Assembly: GCF_035222275.1 (NCBI RefSeq)
Contig: NC_085885.1
Location: forward strand, 2,976,001-3,040,000
DNA: 64,000 bases
Direction: 5' to 3'
Source: Podospora bellae-mahoneyi
Lineage: Eukaryota; Ascomycota; Sordariomycetes; Sordariales; Podosporaceae
Shown one piece after another: positions 43,222 through 54,929 of the stretch. Position 1 is the stretch's first letter. Every line of letters begins with the position of its first letter. The notes beneath the pieces are model-generated. The model saw only the letters and a program-made list of their open reading frames with translations. It made no database searches and had not been told where the DNA came from. The translations under genes and the position numbers were made by a program.

Positions 43222-43533
43222 ATGTCCTCCGACAAACCCCACTTCAACACCACAATCTTCACCCAACCCTCCACAGACCTCACCACCTCCCTAGTCTCCT
43301 CCCCAACAACCACAACCAAATCCCCCTCCCCAACCCGCACCGCCGCCGCCCGCACCCGCGCCATGTCCATGACAGAGGAATGGCAGCCCGTCATCGACCG
43401 CCGCCAGAGCTGGTCCGCCCAAGAGTACTCCCACGAGATGCACTCCAAGCTCGTCCAGCAGCACGACCTGCGGGGATCCATCGGCGACCGGTCGGTGGAG
43501 AGGGACAACGGGCAGGGGTTTAGTGAGCGTTAA
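43222..43533 (+). CDS. short conserved fungal protein with DRRQSWS motif
   Basis: Open frame of 103 residues beginning MSSDKPHFNTTIFTQPSTD. The N-terminus is Ser/Thr/Pro-rich; from about residue 50 it reads EEWQPVIDRRQSWSAQEYSH, followed by EMHSKLVQQ and a Gly/Phe end (GQGFSER). The E-E-W-x-P-x-x-D-R-R-Q-S-W-S block is a recurrent motif of short uncharacterised ascomycete proteins, sometimes annotated as induced by stress or conidiation; I cannot name a function. The ATG is directly behind the CAC-rich leader. The frame ends before an in-frame stop at 43531-43533 and no introns are needed. Confidence 0.66.
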   Translation: MSSDKPHFNTTIFTQPSTDLTTSLVSSPTTTTKSPSPTRTAAARTRAMSMTEEWQPVIDRRQSWSAQEYSHEMHSKLVQQHDLRGSIGDRSVERDNGQGFSER

Positions 43534-44314
43534 TTGGCACTCACAACCTACATAACAACAAACCAACTGACAAGACATTGGGGATGATGGAGGGGGGTAA
43601 TGACGTGACTTTTGTACGCAGAGAGGCAGGGACGGAAAATTGGGAGCTTTCTTTTGTATTACTACTTTTTGTTTTTGTACTTTTTGTTTCATGGCAGGCA
43701 AACGCAACAAGGAATAACGGACGGATGGAGGGAAAAGGCAAAAGTTTGGGTTGCGGGAACAGGACAAGTTCATTCATCCCATTATCATTTTGGGCGCAGA
43801 AAGGGCAGACCATTTGATCGTCATGACCATGGCCAAGCAGGTGTATTTTTTTAGCAGACGCAATTCTTCATCTGAACATTTACGTTTTTATTTATCACAC
43901 CTTTCTTCTTCTTCGGCACAAGTCATCCACATATCAGATGCCAAAACTTTGGTTGTCGAGCAACATGTCGACTTTTGATCCAAGGCAGCATTGAGTGGTA
44001 CGAGCTCAGAAATATCACCAATGTCACAAATGTTCATATGCATAAATGCTATCATATCCCAAACCTGTGATAATCCCGTCCATGTTTTTCCTTGCGTGTA
44101 CTTTCCCCCGTTACTTTGCCCCAAGCGAAGGTAGTGCAGCCCCATGATTCCAATGCCGAACCCATGTTGCTCCCAGATGATGCCAAAATGCATGACCCAT
44201 GAATGATACGCCGGACCCTAGGGACCCAACCCCTAGGGTGATGAGAGGAGATATAGGAAAAAGGAAACAAAAGAAAAAAAAAGACATGGTAGAGACCACA
44301 GTTGACCAAGTAGC
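43534..44314. other. intergenic region between convergent genes
   Basis: About 780 bases of likely 3' untranslated sequence of both neighbours, with T-rich and A-rich patches (43640-43690, 44270-44281). Nothing recognised. Confidence 0.45.
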
Positions 44315-47146
44315 TCAGTTCTTCTTAACCACCTTCACCCCCTTCACCTCATTCTTCATCCCCTCAGCTAGCACAGCAACACCAAACGAAACACTCGCAA
44401 CCCCAGCCGCGCTAACAGCAAGACGCTTGAGAAGACTCCCTTTCTTCTTCTTCTTCTGCTTCTCCTCCCACGCCGAGTGCCTCTCATGCATCTCCTCTGC
44501 TCTCTGACCCGGACTAAAGAAAGTCTCACCCTGCGGAACATAGCGGCCGATCGTCTTCTCCGAAGGCAAGTCGTAGTTGACGAAGCCAGTGGGACTAGCA
44601 AACCGGCCGGCCGCGACATTGTACTCCGGGACAAGGCCACCGCCAGTCATGTCGATGGGGTTGACAGGTGAAGTGGGCGATGAAGCTGGGACCGTCTTGG
44701 TAGAAGCGACCTGTTCCTCCTTGGCGACGACTGGCTCACGAACCTTGCGGAAGATGAGGACATCGCCGCTGCCGGAAACGATCTCGAAGCCCTGGGCTTG
44801 GAGAGGGGCAAAATGAGGGAAGAAGCGGGCAGGGTTGGAGATCCGAAGAAGAACCTCGGCTGGGCTCAAGGGTGTGGCGCTGTCTGGCACGACAGATGTG
44901 GTCTCGGCAACATCTATTGCCTGCATCACGGGGTCATAAGCCAAAATCTTGTAGAGTACTGGTTCTGAGAGGTTGGCGGGAGTTGTCTCTGTTCTAGTCT
45001 GTTCCTGACGGGTAGATGACTTGTGAAAGGCACCAGTTATTTTTTCCTGTCCAGATGTGTAAGTACCTCGGCCAGACGACGGGCTCAAATCGGTTGGGAG
45101 GAGGGATGAGTTGGCCACAGAGGGCTCGGTGCTCCAAGATACTGCGAAATCCTCCGGAAAATCCTGTACGTACTGGCCAGTGAGTCGTTTAGACTTTTTG
45201 GGTTTGGGCGTCTCTTTGCCATCCGAAGATTGGTAGCTCGATGACCTCTGTGAGGCGAGAGCGGATTCGGCGGTTGGATTGGCCATCAACTCCTGAACAA
45301 CCTTTCGGAACTCAGTGGTAATCTCGGCCTCATTCTTGGCTGCGGGTATGGCTTTCTGCCGTTGAGCGGTGCGGCTCGTCTCGGAGTCCTCCAGTGTAAA
45401 CGCTTCGTGATTGCCCAAGTCGGGGCCCTCCTTCAAGTCTTCTGCCGAGGGCGCATACTTGCCGTCTGGCTCATTGCTGCGAAACCCCCCTTGATACTCG
45501 TCCAGATCAGTTGGCTCTGTGATTGAGGCGTTGATGTTTGCGGCGTATTTGCCGTCAGGCTCGCAACTTCGTACTGCCTTGTAACTGTCCAGTTCCACTG
45601 GTTCGGAGTCAGATTCGGCCTCAGATACCGCATACTTCCCATCAGGCTCATGGCTCCGGAAGGCTCTGTAGCTCTTCAACTCCGCTGAATCCTGTGTGGG
45701 CGCGACGTGGGATGCCGCGTACTTGCCATCGGGCTCGTGACTGCGGAAAGGGATATATGTCTTGAGCTCGACAGGATCGTAACCAGCCTGATACTGTTCG
45801 GGCGCATATTTTCCATCCGGCTCGTGACTGCGGAAAGCCTCGTATTGTGCGAGTTCAGCTTCATCTTGCGACGGTCGAACATAGGCTTCTGCATACTTTC
45901 CATCGGGTTCATGGCTCAAAAATGGCTTGCTGTACTCTGCAATCTCAGCGGGATCGAGGTTGGGTTCGGCCAAGACAGGGGCGTATCTCCCGTCCGGTTC
46001 ATGTGCACGAACGGCCGCGTCGTATTTGCCCAACTTCTCTGAACTCACGGAAGCCTGCTGCATGGGTTTGTACTTTCCGTCAGGTTCATGCGAGCTGACA
46101 CCATCCTCATACTTTCCAAGGTCCTCTGGTACAGGTTCTGAGTCTGGATCGATCTTGTACTTCCCGTCCGGCTCATGAGAGCGCACAGGCCCGTATTTGT
46201 CGAGGTCTTCGTACTCGATAGACTCTTCTTGGCCCGTGGGTTTTCCATCTGGTTCCTGATGCTTGATTGGAACGTATCTGCCGAGATCTTTGTACTCCTC
46301 GGGTTGAACCTGAACTGGGTCTGAGGCTGGATCGACAACGGGTGTATACTTGTCCAGGTCGTTATACTCGGATGTGTTAAGACCTTGTCCCGATCCAGTG
46401 ATATTGCTTTCGTTCCACAAGACCTCGGCATGCTTATCGTTAAGAGCATTGACGACATCTGGAACAGACTGGCTACGCGGAGCTGGAGCTGGCTTTCTCG
46501 GGACAGCGGCCCAAGGTTCTGAATCGATCTTGACCTTGCCGTAGAGTTTCAACTCCGCCTCGGGTGGCGGGCCGTCGTAGAATATCGGCTCCTGTGCAAC
46601 ACCGAGTGGTGGGGGCTGAAATCCCGCGAACTGGGAACGATACGACTTGAAGGTTTTGGTGACGTCTGCCGGATCAAGCGCTGTGACTTTGGCCCGCCGC
46701 TCCTGCTTGCCGAAAAGCAAGTGCTCCAGTGGCGCCCTCTCAGCATCCTCAATGTTTTGGCCTGGCCGGATGCCAGTGGGGTTCCCGGTGGTCTTGTTGG
46801 GGATATTGCTGCTGGCCCATCTGTTCCTGGAAAGACTCGGCGATTGATCGGTGCGCCAGTAATCGTAGGGTGAGGACTTGGATGGGTTTGATGGCCTGCT
46901 GAAGCTGCTCTTGTCCCAGGAAAGATGCCGATGGAGTATGTCTGGATATCTCTGGCGAGCGAAGCGGTGGCGGCGGCATATATCTCGGTCCTGGTCAGCG
47001 TCGATGTGGACGATCCATGTTCGGCTGAACCTGAAGCTGCGTGTTTGTTGCTGGTGGAGGTTGAGGACAGCTCCAACCGAGCTTGGTGTAGCCTGAGCAC
47101 AGCGAGCTCGGCGAGTAAGGGTGGATGCGGCTGTTAACGAGGACAT
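44315..47146 (-). CDS. long repeat protein with ten 29-residue HEPDGKY repeats and C-terminal helix
   Basis: Single frame of 943 residues from the ATG at 47146 (MSSLTAASTLTRRARC; an upstream extension starts with TTG). The N-terminus is Arg/Ser/Thr-rich with few acids and LHQQQTRSFRFSRTW, a likely mitochondrial presequence. Around residues 260-570 ten copies of a 27-30 residue unit occur, each with a tyrosine element (ELxxYxxFRSHEPDGKYA), EPDG recurring every 29 residues; first copies are KHQEPDGK, later RSHEPDGKYA. After a Ser-rich linker comes a conserved-looking domain with EPVLYKILAYDPVMQAIDVA and FEIVSGSGDVLIFRK (about 730-830), then a basic segment and a hydrophobic helix SLLKRLAVSAAGVASVSFGVAVLA near the C-terminus. 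No family name recognised; probably a mitochondrial-membrane protein (inference). Confidence 0.82.
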   Translation of the reverse strand: MSSLTAASTLTRRARCAQATPSSVGAVLNLHQQQTRSFRFSRTWIVHIDADQDRDICRRHRFARQRYPDILHRHLSWDKSSFSRPSNPSKSSPYDYWRTDQSPSLSRNRWASSNIPNKTTGNPTGIRPGQNIEDAERAPLEHLLFGKQERRAKVTALDPADVTKTFKSYRSQFAGFQPPPLGVAQEPIFYDGPPPEAELKLYGKVKIDSEPWAAVPRKPAPAPRSQSVPDVVNALNDKHAEVLWNESNITGSGQGLNTSEYNDLDKYTPVVDPASDPVQVQPEEYKDLGRYVPIKHQEPDGKPTGQEESIEYEDLDKYGPVRSHEPDGKYKIDPDSEPVPEDLGKYEDGVSSHEPDGKYKPMQQASVSSEKLGKYDAAVRAHEPDGRYAPVLAEPNLDPAEIAEYSKPFLSHEPDGKYAEAYVRPSQDEAELAQYEAFRSHEPDGKYAPEQYQAGYDPVELKTYIPFRSHEPDGKYAASHVAPTQDSAELKSYRAFRSHEPDGKYAVSEAESDSEPVELDSYKAVRSCEPDGKYAANINASITEPTDLDEYQGGFRSNEPDGKYAPSAEDLKEGPDLGNHEAFTLEDSETSRTAQRQKAIPAAKNEAEITTEFRKVVQELMANPTAESALASQRSSSYQSSDGKETPKPKKSKRLTGQYVQDFPEDFAVSWSTEPSVANSSLLPTDLSPSSGRGTYTSGQEKITGAFHKSSTRQEQTRTETTPANLSEPVLYKILAYDPVMQAIDVAETTSVVPDSATPLSPAEVLLRISNPARFFPHFAPLQAQGFEIVSGSGDVLIFRKVREPVVAKEEQVASTKTVPASSPTSPVNPIDMTGGGLVPEYNVAAGRFASPTGFVNYDLPSEKTIGRYVPQGETFFSPGQRAEEMHERHSAWEEKQKKKKKGSLLKRLAVSAAGVASVSFGVAVLAEGMKNEVKGVKVVKKN

Positions 47147-49249
47147 GGTGGGGGAATGATAGGTCAAGGATGGAACCTCGCAGACATGCTACTGGCAGGC
47201 AGTAAAGATGTTGACTACCTCTTGTTCTTCATTCGTCGTTAATACTATGGCAGAGGACAAGAGTTTGTTGGGCAAAGAAAGAAACCGAGTAGAGCCAAAC
47301 TGGCGGAATGCCAAACTGTACGACAGGCCGAAGAATCAGGCCAGCACTTGCAGAACCTTTTACAAATCAACGGTAGCTCCGAGCGGTGGCAGTGAGAGAG
47401 GTCTGGTCTAGGAACTCGTGAAACTTTAACGGGTGTGGTCGGAACTTACTTAACAAAGGGGGGAGGCCCAGGTGGCTGCAAACAATGTCGTCAATGATAC
47501 GATGGCTTTCTAAGGCGGAATGGCCCCCACCAAGTGACGATGTTCGGCGTCAACACGGATACTTAGGGGAGAGAAACGGTAAAACGGAATAAATAAAAAA
47601 GGAAGAAGTAAAGAGGGGGAAATGACAGTTAATAAAGAAAAGCACCGGTCAGCAGGAACCATCGTGAGTTTGCCAGAACAACACTGGCCCCTGCCGCAGC
47701 AGCACAACCCTGGCCGAAGTGTCCATCACAAGCAAAGCGAAGGGTACACAGTGATCGTGAGGTGGTGGGCCGGGCGTGCGAGCCAACGGAACGGCTTTTC
47801 GGCACGGCGCCTTTCCTGGGTGTGGCTCCTGATTCGTCCGAGTCTCTGGCCATCTCACCCAGAGTTCCTGCGGCGGGCAAGAGTGGACCCTTGCTGTGGG
47901 AGGGAGCCACTGACGTGAGCCCGTCGGGTGCGGGGGAGTCTGATAAGCCTGAAACGATAGCGGACCTCACGGAAGCACGTTGGAACTCTCGCTGTTACTT
48001 GCTGAATACTTGGGCCCTTCCTGCATGAATGGGTCCCTACCTGCAGAATCCAAGAGATGGGCGTCTCTGGAGTTTCCTCTTTCGACCATCTGCTCACACA
48101 ATATCGAGGCGGCTGATGGTTTAGGCAATAAGCCACGTTATCAGGAAATTATTCAGATGTGCCATGGGTCAATGTAAGCCGAGCACCGGGCATAGGAAGT
48201 CTTCGGTTGTTGTTTGATCACTGGATTGGGTTGGAGGATGAGGAATTAAACACTTGGCTTCTGCAAAAAAAGATATTGCTCGAATTGCAAGAATGGGAAT
48301 CTCAAAAATATGGTACGAGGATCGTCCTCTCCACTTCCTCGTTCACGATGAAATGCTCCATCGCTTAATGCAAACTCCGCAGCCACAAGCCCCACCACGA
48401 CGTCATTTCTAACAACGACCCCGGATTCAAGGCTAGCAGGTACTCCACCATGAACTGCCGGCTTGATGCATCGTGAAAACGACGAGACTTATTCAGGAGA
48501 AGTCCATTTCACGATGAATGGACGGGCACCGTCTTGGTCCAGTCAGATATCTGACCAGGCTTCTTGACAAAAACTGCGACAGCCGTTAGAGCGACGATGT
48601 ACTGCTGACTCGTTAAAAAAATCTGTTCAAGGTTCCTGTGTAGCAGGAATGGGCAACATTGTATGATACCAAACTCGCGGTGTTAGGAATAAAGGGTGTT
48701 AAGAAGTTTTGACAAGTCAGTTTCTCCGCATCGCGATATTGACAATGTCATTGACAATGGAAAAAGTTCAATAAGAGCGTGATGGATGGTTGGTAATGAG
48801 AGGTGTTGGAACAGACCCACATCGGTGAGCTCGGTGAGGAGGAAGCCACGGTGAGATTTATGCCCCGCATCACGTGAAGCTTGATGACAGCTCTGGTACC
48901 CCACTAACCACCAACGTCAGTTTGCGACAGGTTTGATGGACGCTGGAGAAGGCTGGAGAAGGTGACGCTTTGTCTGGAGGACCATAGATTCAGCAGCGAC
49001 AAATAATATCTTCAGTTCCGCTGCCAATCTACCTCCAATTGTATTCGCCCCAAGCAGATACCGTCGAACTGCCCCTCTTTTGCAGTTCGAACTTCCCAGT
49101 GACTCAATCGGCGAGCTTCGACCATATTTCCAACGCCCCCATCCACAACAACCGTCGACACCATAAAGCGAGACTCCACGCACGGACGATCTGTTGAATT
49201 ATCTTCTCTCAGTACTTGAACCACCAAAGAACGATTGAGTCTCTCAACC
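47147..49249. other. intergenic region between divergent genes
   Basis: About 2.1 kb, the longest gap in the right half. Open frames up to 113 codons on both strands have no family character. Fungal listerin usually has extra N-terminal residues (Lys/Ser/Gly-rich); a first exon for these could lie here but I did not find one. Nothing else recognised. Confidence 0.5.
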
Positions 49250-52200
49250 ATGGGACTGGGTACACCAAAAGCTGGCTTTGGGGGATTTGGAGGGGTCGCA
49301 TCAACTTCGCCAACACTGTCCTATCTTACACCTCCACCCGACTTCTCGGAAATCCCATTAGAGGTAGTTGTGTCCTTTAAGAGCCTGTTGAAGAAGGCAA
49401 GCGCCACCAAAGAGAAGGCGTTGCAAGACATCCTAGCACATGAGCAAAACCGGTCCTCTGACACCAATGGCCCAGAGGAGTCAGTGATACAAGCATTTGT
49501 CAGTCCTAGCCCCCACTTACCCCCTGTTTTTTGCAATGTCTAACTATAACTTACACAGGTCCAACTCTACCCTCGGCTATCCATCGATGACTCTGCAAGA
49601 GTACGCGAGCTTTCGCACCAAGTCCTGATCCAGCTGCTCAACTCCGCAAAGAAGCGCATCGCGAAACACCTTCCATTGTTCGTAGGGCCTTGGCTGGCTG
49701 GGACATTTGACAGAGACAGGCGCGTCTCCAAAGCCGCGAGCGAGGGGCTTGCTTCATTTCTACAAACAAAAGAGAAAGAGGTGGCTTTTTGGAAGTCTGT
49801 TCAAGTCCGAGCCCTGGACTATGCGACGACTTCTTTGAAGGAAACGCCCACGTCGCTCAGTGATGAACGCTCGACAACCAAACAAGACTCTGATGCCAAG
49901 TACTACCGAGTAGTTGGCGCAAGTGTTTGCTTGACACTGAATCTGTTGGCAAAAGGAGGACTTGATACTCTGAAGGATGGCATTGCGGTATACCTGGAGG
50001 TCGATGCACTCTGGTCTTTGGCCAAAGCGGAAGATCCATTTGTACGGCGGTCATTCTATCATTTAATTCGATCAATCCTGGACACAGCCCCTGAGCTCTT
50101 GAAACCAAGACTGCAACAGTTGGGACGGGCGTTGATCGCAGACAGCTTCAAAGGCAACCAATCTGGGTCTGCAACAGACTTTCTCAAGGCGCTGACAGCT
50201 TTGACCCGCCGATATTCCCAAGTATGGGGCACACAGCAACACCCCGTTCAGAGGCTGGAGAAGTTTGTCTCCCGTGGTTCACAAGGTGGATCTGATGAGT
50301 ACTGGCGCGCTTCAGGCCAGCTCCTGTCGGTGCTGACAGATAAGTTCCCGTCACCGTCGTTGGACATCGTGTCCGCGCTTCTGGGCTCCATTAGAAAGGG
50401 AATATTTGATCGGCTGGAAACCCGTTCTGGTCGCCAACAGGCGTTCGACATGTATGCACACGCTGTCGAACTTTACCTACCAGCACTTGTACCGGACGCC
50501 GAGTTTGTGAAGGACAACGTCTCATCTCTCACACGACAGTTCTTGCACCCAAATCCTGAAGTTTCTACACCATCTCCACAACAGCCCGAAATTCTTGTTC
50601 AGCTTTGGCAAGCTTTGTTTCGGCACCCCGGTAGTGAAGTCCGCCAGACCGCGGAATCACAGTGGCAAAATATTGTCGACGAGTTCCTCTCGAGAGTATC
50701 GAATTCCCTGCCTGAGGTCTCAGAACGGTACCAAGCCTCTCAGCTTGCAGTAGCAGCGGAAGGGGAACGATGGTTTTCTGTACTCTCCAAGTTTTCCAAA
50801 GCTGCATCCCTCGATGACCTTGCCGTCTCTTCGTCGACCAGGATCATACAAAGCGCTTTGGATTTGCTGCTCAGGCGAAACTTCAAGCCCTTTGGGTGTG
50901 CCGCCATCTTGCAGTCGGCATATCGATATTGCCCTGGCATTTACCGTGGCATCGACACGACATCCATGATCTTCCCAGCGAACGGAAACGAGCATGCACG
51001 AACTTTGGTCACAACCCCTTCACTGCCTTACATCATTTCCGACCTCCATGAAACAGCCGGCGATCGTCTTGAAGAAATTTGGGGCCTGCTTTTTGCGGCT
51101 TCTACCCAGATATCGGATCGCGGAGCAAGCATTTCGGCAGTCAAAACGTTGGTCTCGATACCCTCCACATTCAAGTTTGTCCAGGACCTCCCGCAAGCCC
51201 AGCAGTTCCTCATCTCAGTGTGGTCAGAGTTTGCGAAATCTGATGATTTGGGTGCTCCTTGGGCCCAGCTAGCAGAAACCTCTTTGGACTTCAATACTTT
51301 GACAGTCGAGTCCATCAAAACAATTACTACCACCGTAATCGGCCTATTGGAGGAGCCATCGTCCCGTGCACCTGCTCTTCAAGCCCTAGACTTGGTCCTT
51401 ACACATGCGCCTGAGAGCTCCATCATTGATGACGATCTATCGGTGCGCCTCATCACTACTTTGCTTGCCCTCACCGAGATTTCCGATACACCTATCGCCG
51501 AGAAGGCCAAAGGATTGTTCCAGTTGCTACAGCATCGGCCAACAGAATCTCCACCACTTTTCAGAATCCTCGCCAGCCAGCTCCATGAAGCAGGTCCTGC
51601 ATCTCTTGAGTATGTATCTGTTTCTCATCTTTGCGTTGGGATCACTGTAGCTAACATGTCTAGCATCGACACATTGGTTGCTCAAGCGGTTGCCGCTGTC
51701 CAGTTCAAGGTCCTTCCGGCCGAGGATGTTTTTCCAAGTACTGTGGCCTGGCAAACCGAGCTCTCCTGGTTCCTCAACACCCCCAATCCGTCTTTGTCGT
51801 TGACTAGCAGTATGGATGGATCGTACTTCCTCGTCCAGGGCAGCGAAAGTACGAACAAGCCGTCACCATGTCGCGACAGCAAAGGCCGTTCTTCCCCTGC
51901 AAGAATGGCACTTTTCACGGCGAAGTTGCTATCATCCGGTGTCGAGCTCTCGTCTTTGCCTCTGGACTTTCAACTGGAACTGATCTATCTCCTCTGCGTG
52001 ACTAACATGCTCGCGGCCGATCAGCTCGCACTGTCGGAGGAAAACCGGCTATGGAGGAATATCCGTGGTCAAGACACCGATGACGAGATTCAGGAATACA
52101 CAGAACTTGCCTCAAATGAGGTCAGCAACATTGTCGCTGCGTCTGTGAACTGGCGAGACCTTGACATGTCAGGAGACAGCCTGGTAGAACGACTTGTCAA

Positions 52201-54206
52201 CTTCATGCTCCAGACAGCCCGGGGCTTCAATGCTGCTGCCTTTTACACTGCCAAGGCTCTCGCTGCTCTCCTTCAAGCACTGGTCAAGGCTTACGGACCT
52301 TTGGCTAAGTTGGAGGAATGGCTGAGCAAACTCAGCCTTTCCCGCGTCACACCTGACTCGACGTTTGTTGCAGCCGCTATACTTGTCGGTCTGAATGATG
52401 CATTGGCTTCTTCCAAGACCATCAGCACACTCTGTGCTCGCCTGTTCAGTGAGATCCCAGGATACTCCATTGGATCTCCCCGCACACTTCCATCGTTGGT
52501 CTTGCTGAATCTTTGCCTGGCTGTCTATGATGAGAGTCAAATACCAGTGGAGCCACGCAAACAGGTTCTCGTGTTGCAGCAGGTGACCAAGTGGACCGAC
52601 TCCCCAGAGGAGATGGACTACAGGCTTGCGGCTGAGACCTGCAAAGCCATAACTAAGATCTTCCCCAACGTCAAGGAGGTTTACGGACCATTTTGGGAGA
52701 AGTCAATTCGGTACTGTCTTTGGCTGTGGGGTCAGGCTGCGCGCGATGATACGAGCAATCGCCTCCCGTACATCTACGCATCGCTCAAGCTGATGCAAGC
52801 GCTAAAATCGGCTGAGGAGGTTAACGATGACCTTGAGGATGCACTTGCAGAAAATAAAAGGGCCGAGTCCGAGGCCCTGATCGCCCTCCTGAGTGTACCG
52901 CACGATGCGCCAGCCACATTGCCCAGTCAGCTTGTTGATGCACTCTTATCGCGGACGGTTTCGAAGATCCCCAACGTCAAGCTTGGCGAACTATCCGATG
53001 TTTACCAGGCAGTTGCGTCACCGTCTAGAGATATCCAAAAGGCTGCGTTTGGCCTTCTCCATCGGACTATCCCCGCAGCCCAGGAAGAAATCAGCGTTAA
53101 TGTCATCATTGAGAAGAAGCGTGAGTCGACTGCCCTTCTTAGTGTGCAATGCATTTGCTAATCATCTACTAGCTGCCAATCTTCCCGCTGAGCTTCTGTC
53201 GCTGCTCCTCAACGCACCGAGCCCCGATGACTATACGGATGAAGAGCTTTACCAGTTTCCAGCTCCAGTCCGATCTTACCTTCTGACATGGCATCTAGTC
53301 TTTGATGCGTACAGCAAGGCTTCATACCGGGTTCGCAGCGACTACACCGAGAATCTCAAGAAGGATGATCTCATCAGTCCACTACTGGGCTTCTTGGCCG
53401 ATGTCCTTGGTCATGCTCTGGCCAGGGCCATTGACCTGGACAAAGAAGGCTTCACGCCCGAGCATGTCCGCTCTTACAGCATCGACTTGGCTGACTCGGA
53501 ACCTGCTGAGCGTGATATGAACTGGTTACTCATCCACCTGTTCTACCTGATCCTGAAGTATGTTCCTGGTCTGTTCAAGTCATGGTATCTTGACTGCTCT
53601 TCCAAGCAGACCAAGGTCGCGATTCAGTCGTGGATGGGTCGGTTCTTCTCGCCGTTGATTATTTCTGACCTGTTGGATGAAGTGACTGAGTGGTCTGCCA
53701 ACCAAGGCGACCTCGAAGGCGGGACAGATGCGGAAGCCCTCGAGATCAAGGTTAACAAGCCTGTCCGAGAGATCACTGCCTCCTACCCGGTGGATGACGA
53801 CTTTGGCACGATCCAGATCGTCGTGCCTCAGTCGTACCCGTTGGAGCCTGTCGATGTCATGAGCGTCAAGCGCGTGGCTATCAAGGAGGACAAGTGGCAG
53901 TCTTGGTTGAAGGGCATCAAAGCTGTCATTATGTTTGGCAACTGTAGCTTGGTGGATGGATTGATGGCGTTCCGGCGAAATATCTCGCTTGCGGTGAAGG
54001 ACCAGGAGGAGTGCGCGATTTGCTACTCGATCGTGGCGCAGGACAAGAGCTTGCCGGACAAGAAGTGCGGGACGTGCAATCACTACTTTCATCGGTATTG
54101 TTTGTACAAGTGGTTCCATAACAGCGGAAAGAATACTTGCCCGCTGTGCAGGAATCCGATTGACTATTTGGGGTCGGATACTTCGAAGAGGAAGGGGGGG
54201 AGGTAG
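49250..54206 (+). CDS. LTN1: listerin, E3 ubiquitin ligase of ribosome-associated quality control
   Basis: Ubiquitin ligase that attaches ubiquitin to nascent chains stalled on 60S subunits. Exons 49250-49498, 49559-51609, 51664-53120 and 53173-54206 give 1596 residues, the usual size. The start MGLGTPKAGFGGFGG followed by LSYLTPPPDFSEI and VVVSFKSLLKKASATKEKAL is the listerin N-terminal domain; the middle is long alpha-helical HEAT-like repeats (for example VRELSHQVLIQLLNSAKKRI); the end is a RING-CH variant: EECAICYSIVAQ, CGTCNHYFHRYCLYKWF, NTCPLCRNPIDY. The intron at 51610-51663 is 54 nt, a multiple of three and free of stops, so retention would insert 18 residues. The N-terminal Lys-rich exon known from other fungi was not seen. 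Gene order after it is not informative. Confidence 0.95.
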
Positions 54207-54929
54207 ATGTGGGTGTTGGGGAATGGTGGAGGTACCTTGTGGAAGCGGCCTTGTGAAACGAATTTGACAAGAATAGAGAGATATATTTACAGAAGTATGG
54301 GGGTGATCAATGGTGGACGTGATGAACATGGCGGTGATGTTGCAAGCCAATCAAGGGTTAGGGTCACTGACGCCAAGCCCTTCTCTGTGGGATTTAACGA
54401 TCTATGTCTTATCGGTGTCCTCCCATGCCTCTTTCCAAAATCCTTTCTAACATGGTGTCCTTTACACAAGCAATATCCCTTCACCGCTCCACAGCCACAC
54501 TGACTCTATCCCGAGGATGGCTTGTTGGTTCCTGAGGTGGGATCGTGCTACCTGAGGACAGCCGATGGGGCCCACTGTCAATGAACGCTACCAGTGGCTG
54601 ACCCGTCCCAATAACACGGCACTGAACTTCCCAACTTGGATCCCGCTAACCTCATTTGCTCCGGCGTGCAACACTGAGGATCTTTTGTATCCGCCGTTGA
54701 GTCAAGCACCGAGGACCAGACCATAGTTTCGAGAGACATCGTGAGATATTCGTGCTCGGAAATGTGTACATATACGCCATTATCCGCAGTCATGGCAAAG
54801 AACGTCTCACCCTCATGCACCATTACTATTAGCAGCAGTCAGCCATCAACCAGCCAAATAGGCTTCTTCTTATCTTACACACATCTAATCTCACCGAAAC
54901 TCCAAAACATCACATTAACATCCGCGACC
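54207..54929. other. intergenic region
   Basis: About 720 bases. An open frame from 54741 runs in frame into the next gene, but its residues before 54930 look like untranslated leader. Nothing recognised. Confidence 0.4.

Noticed and set aside
49235-49249. Upstream extension of listerin from a TTG codon
   Set aside because: No ATG in this stretch; the ATG at 49250 fits the family start better.
53580-54350. 256-codon reverse frame over the listerin 3' end
   Set aside because: Antisense shadow; the plus strand has the RING domain.
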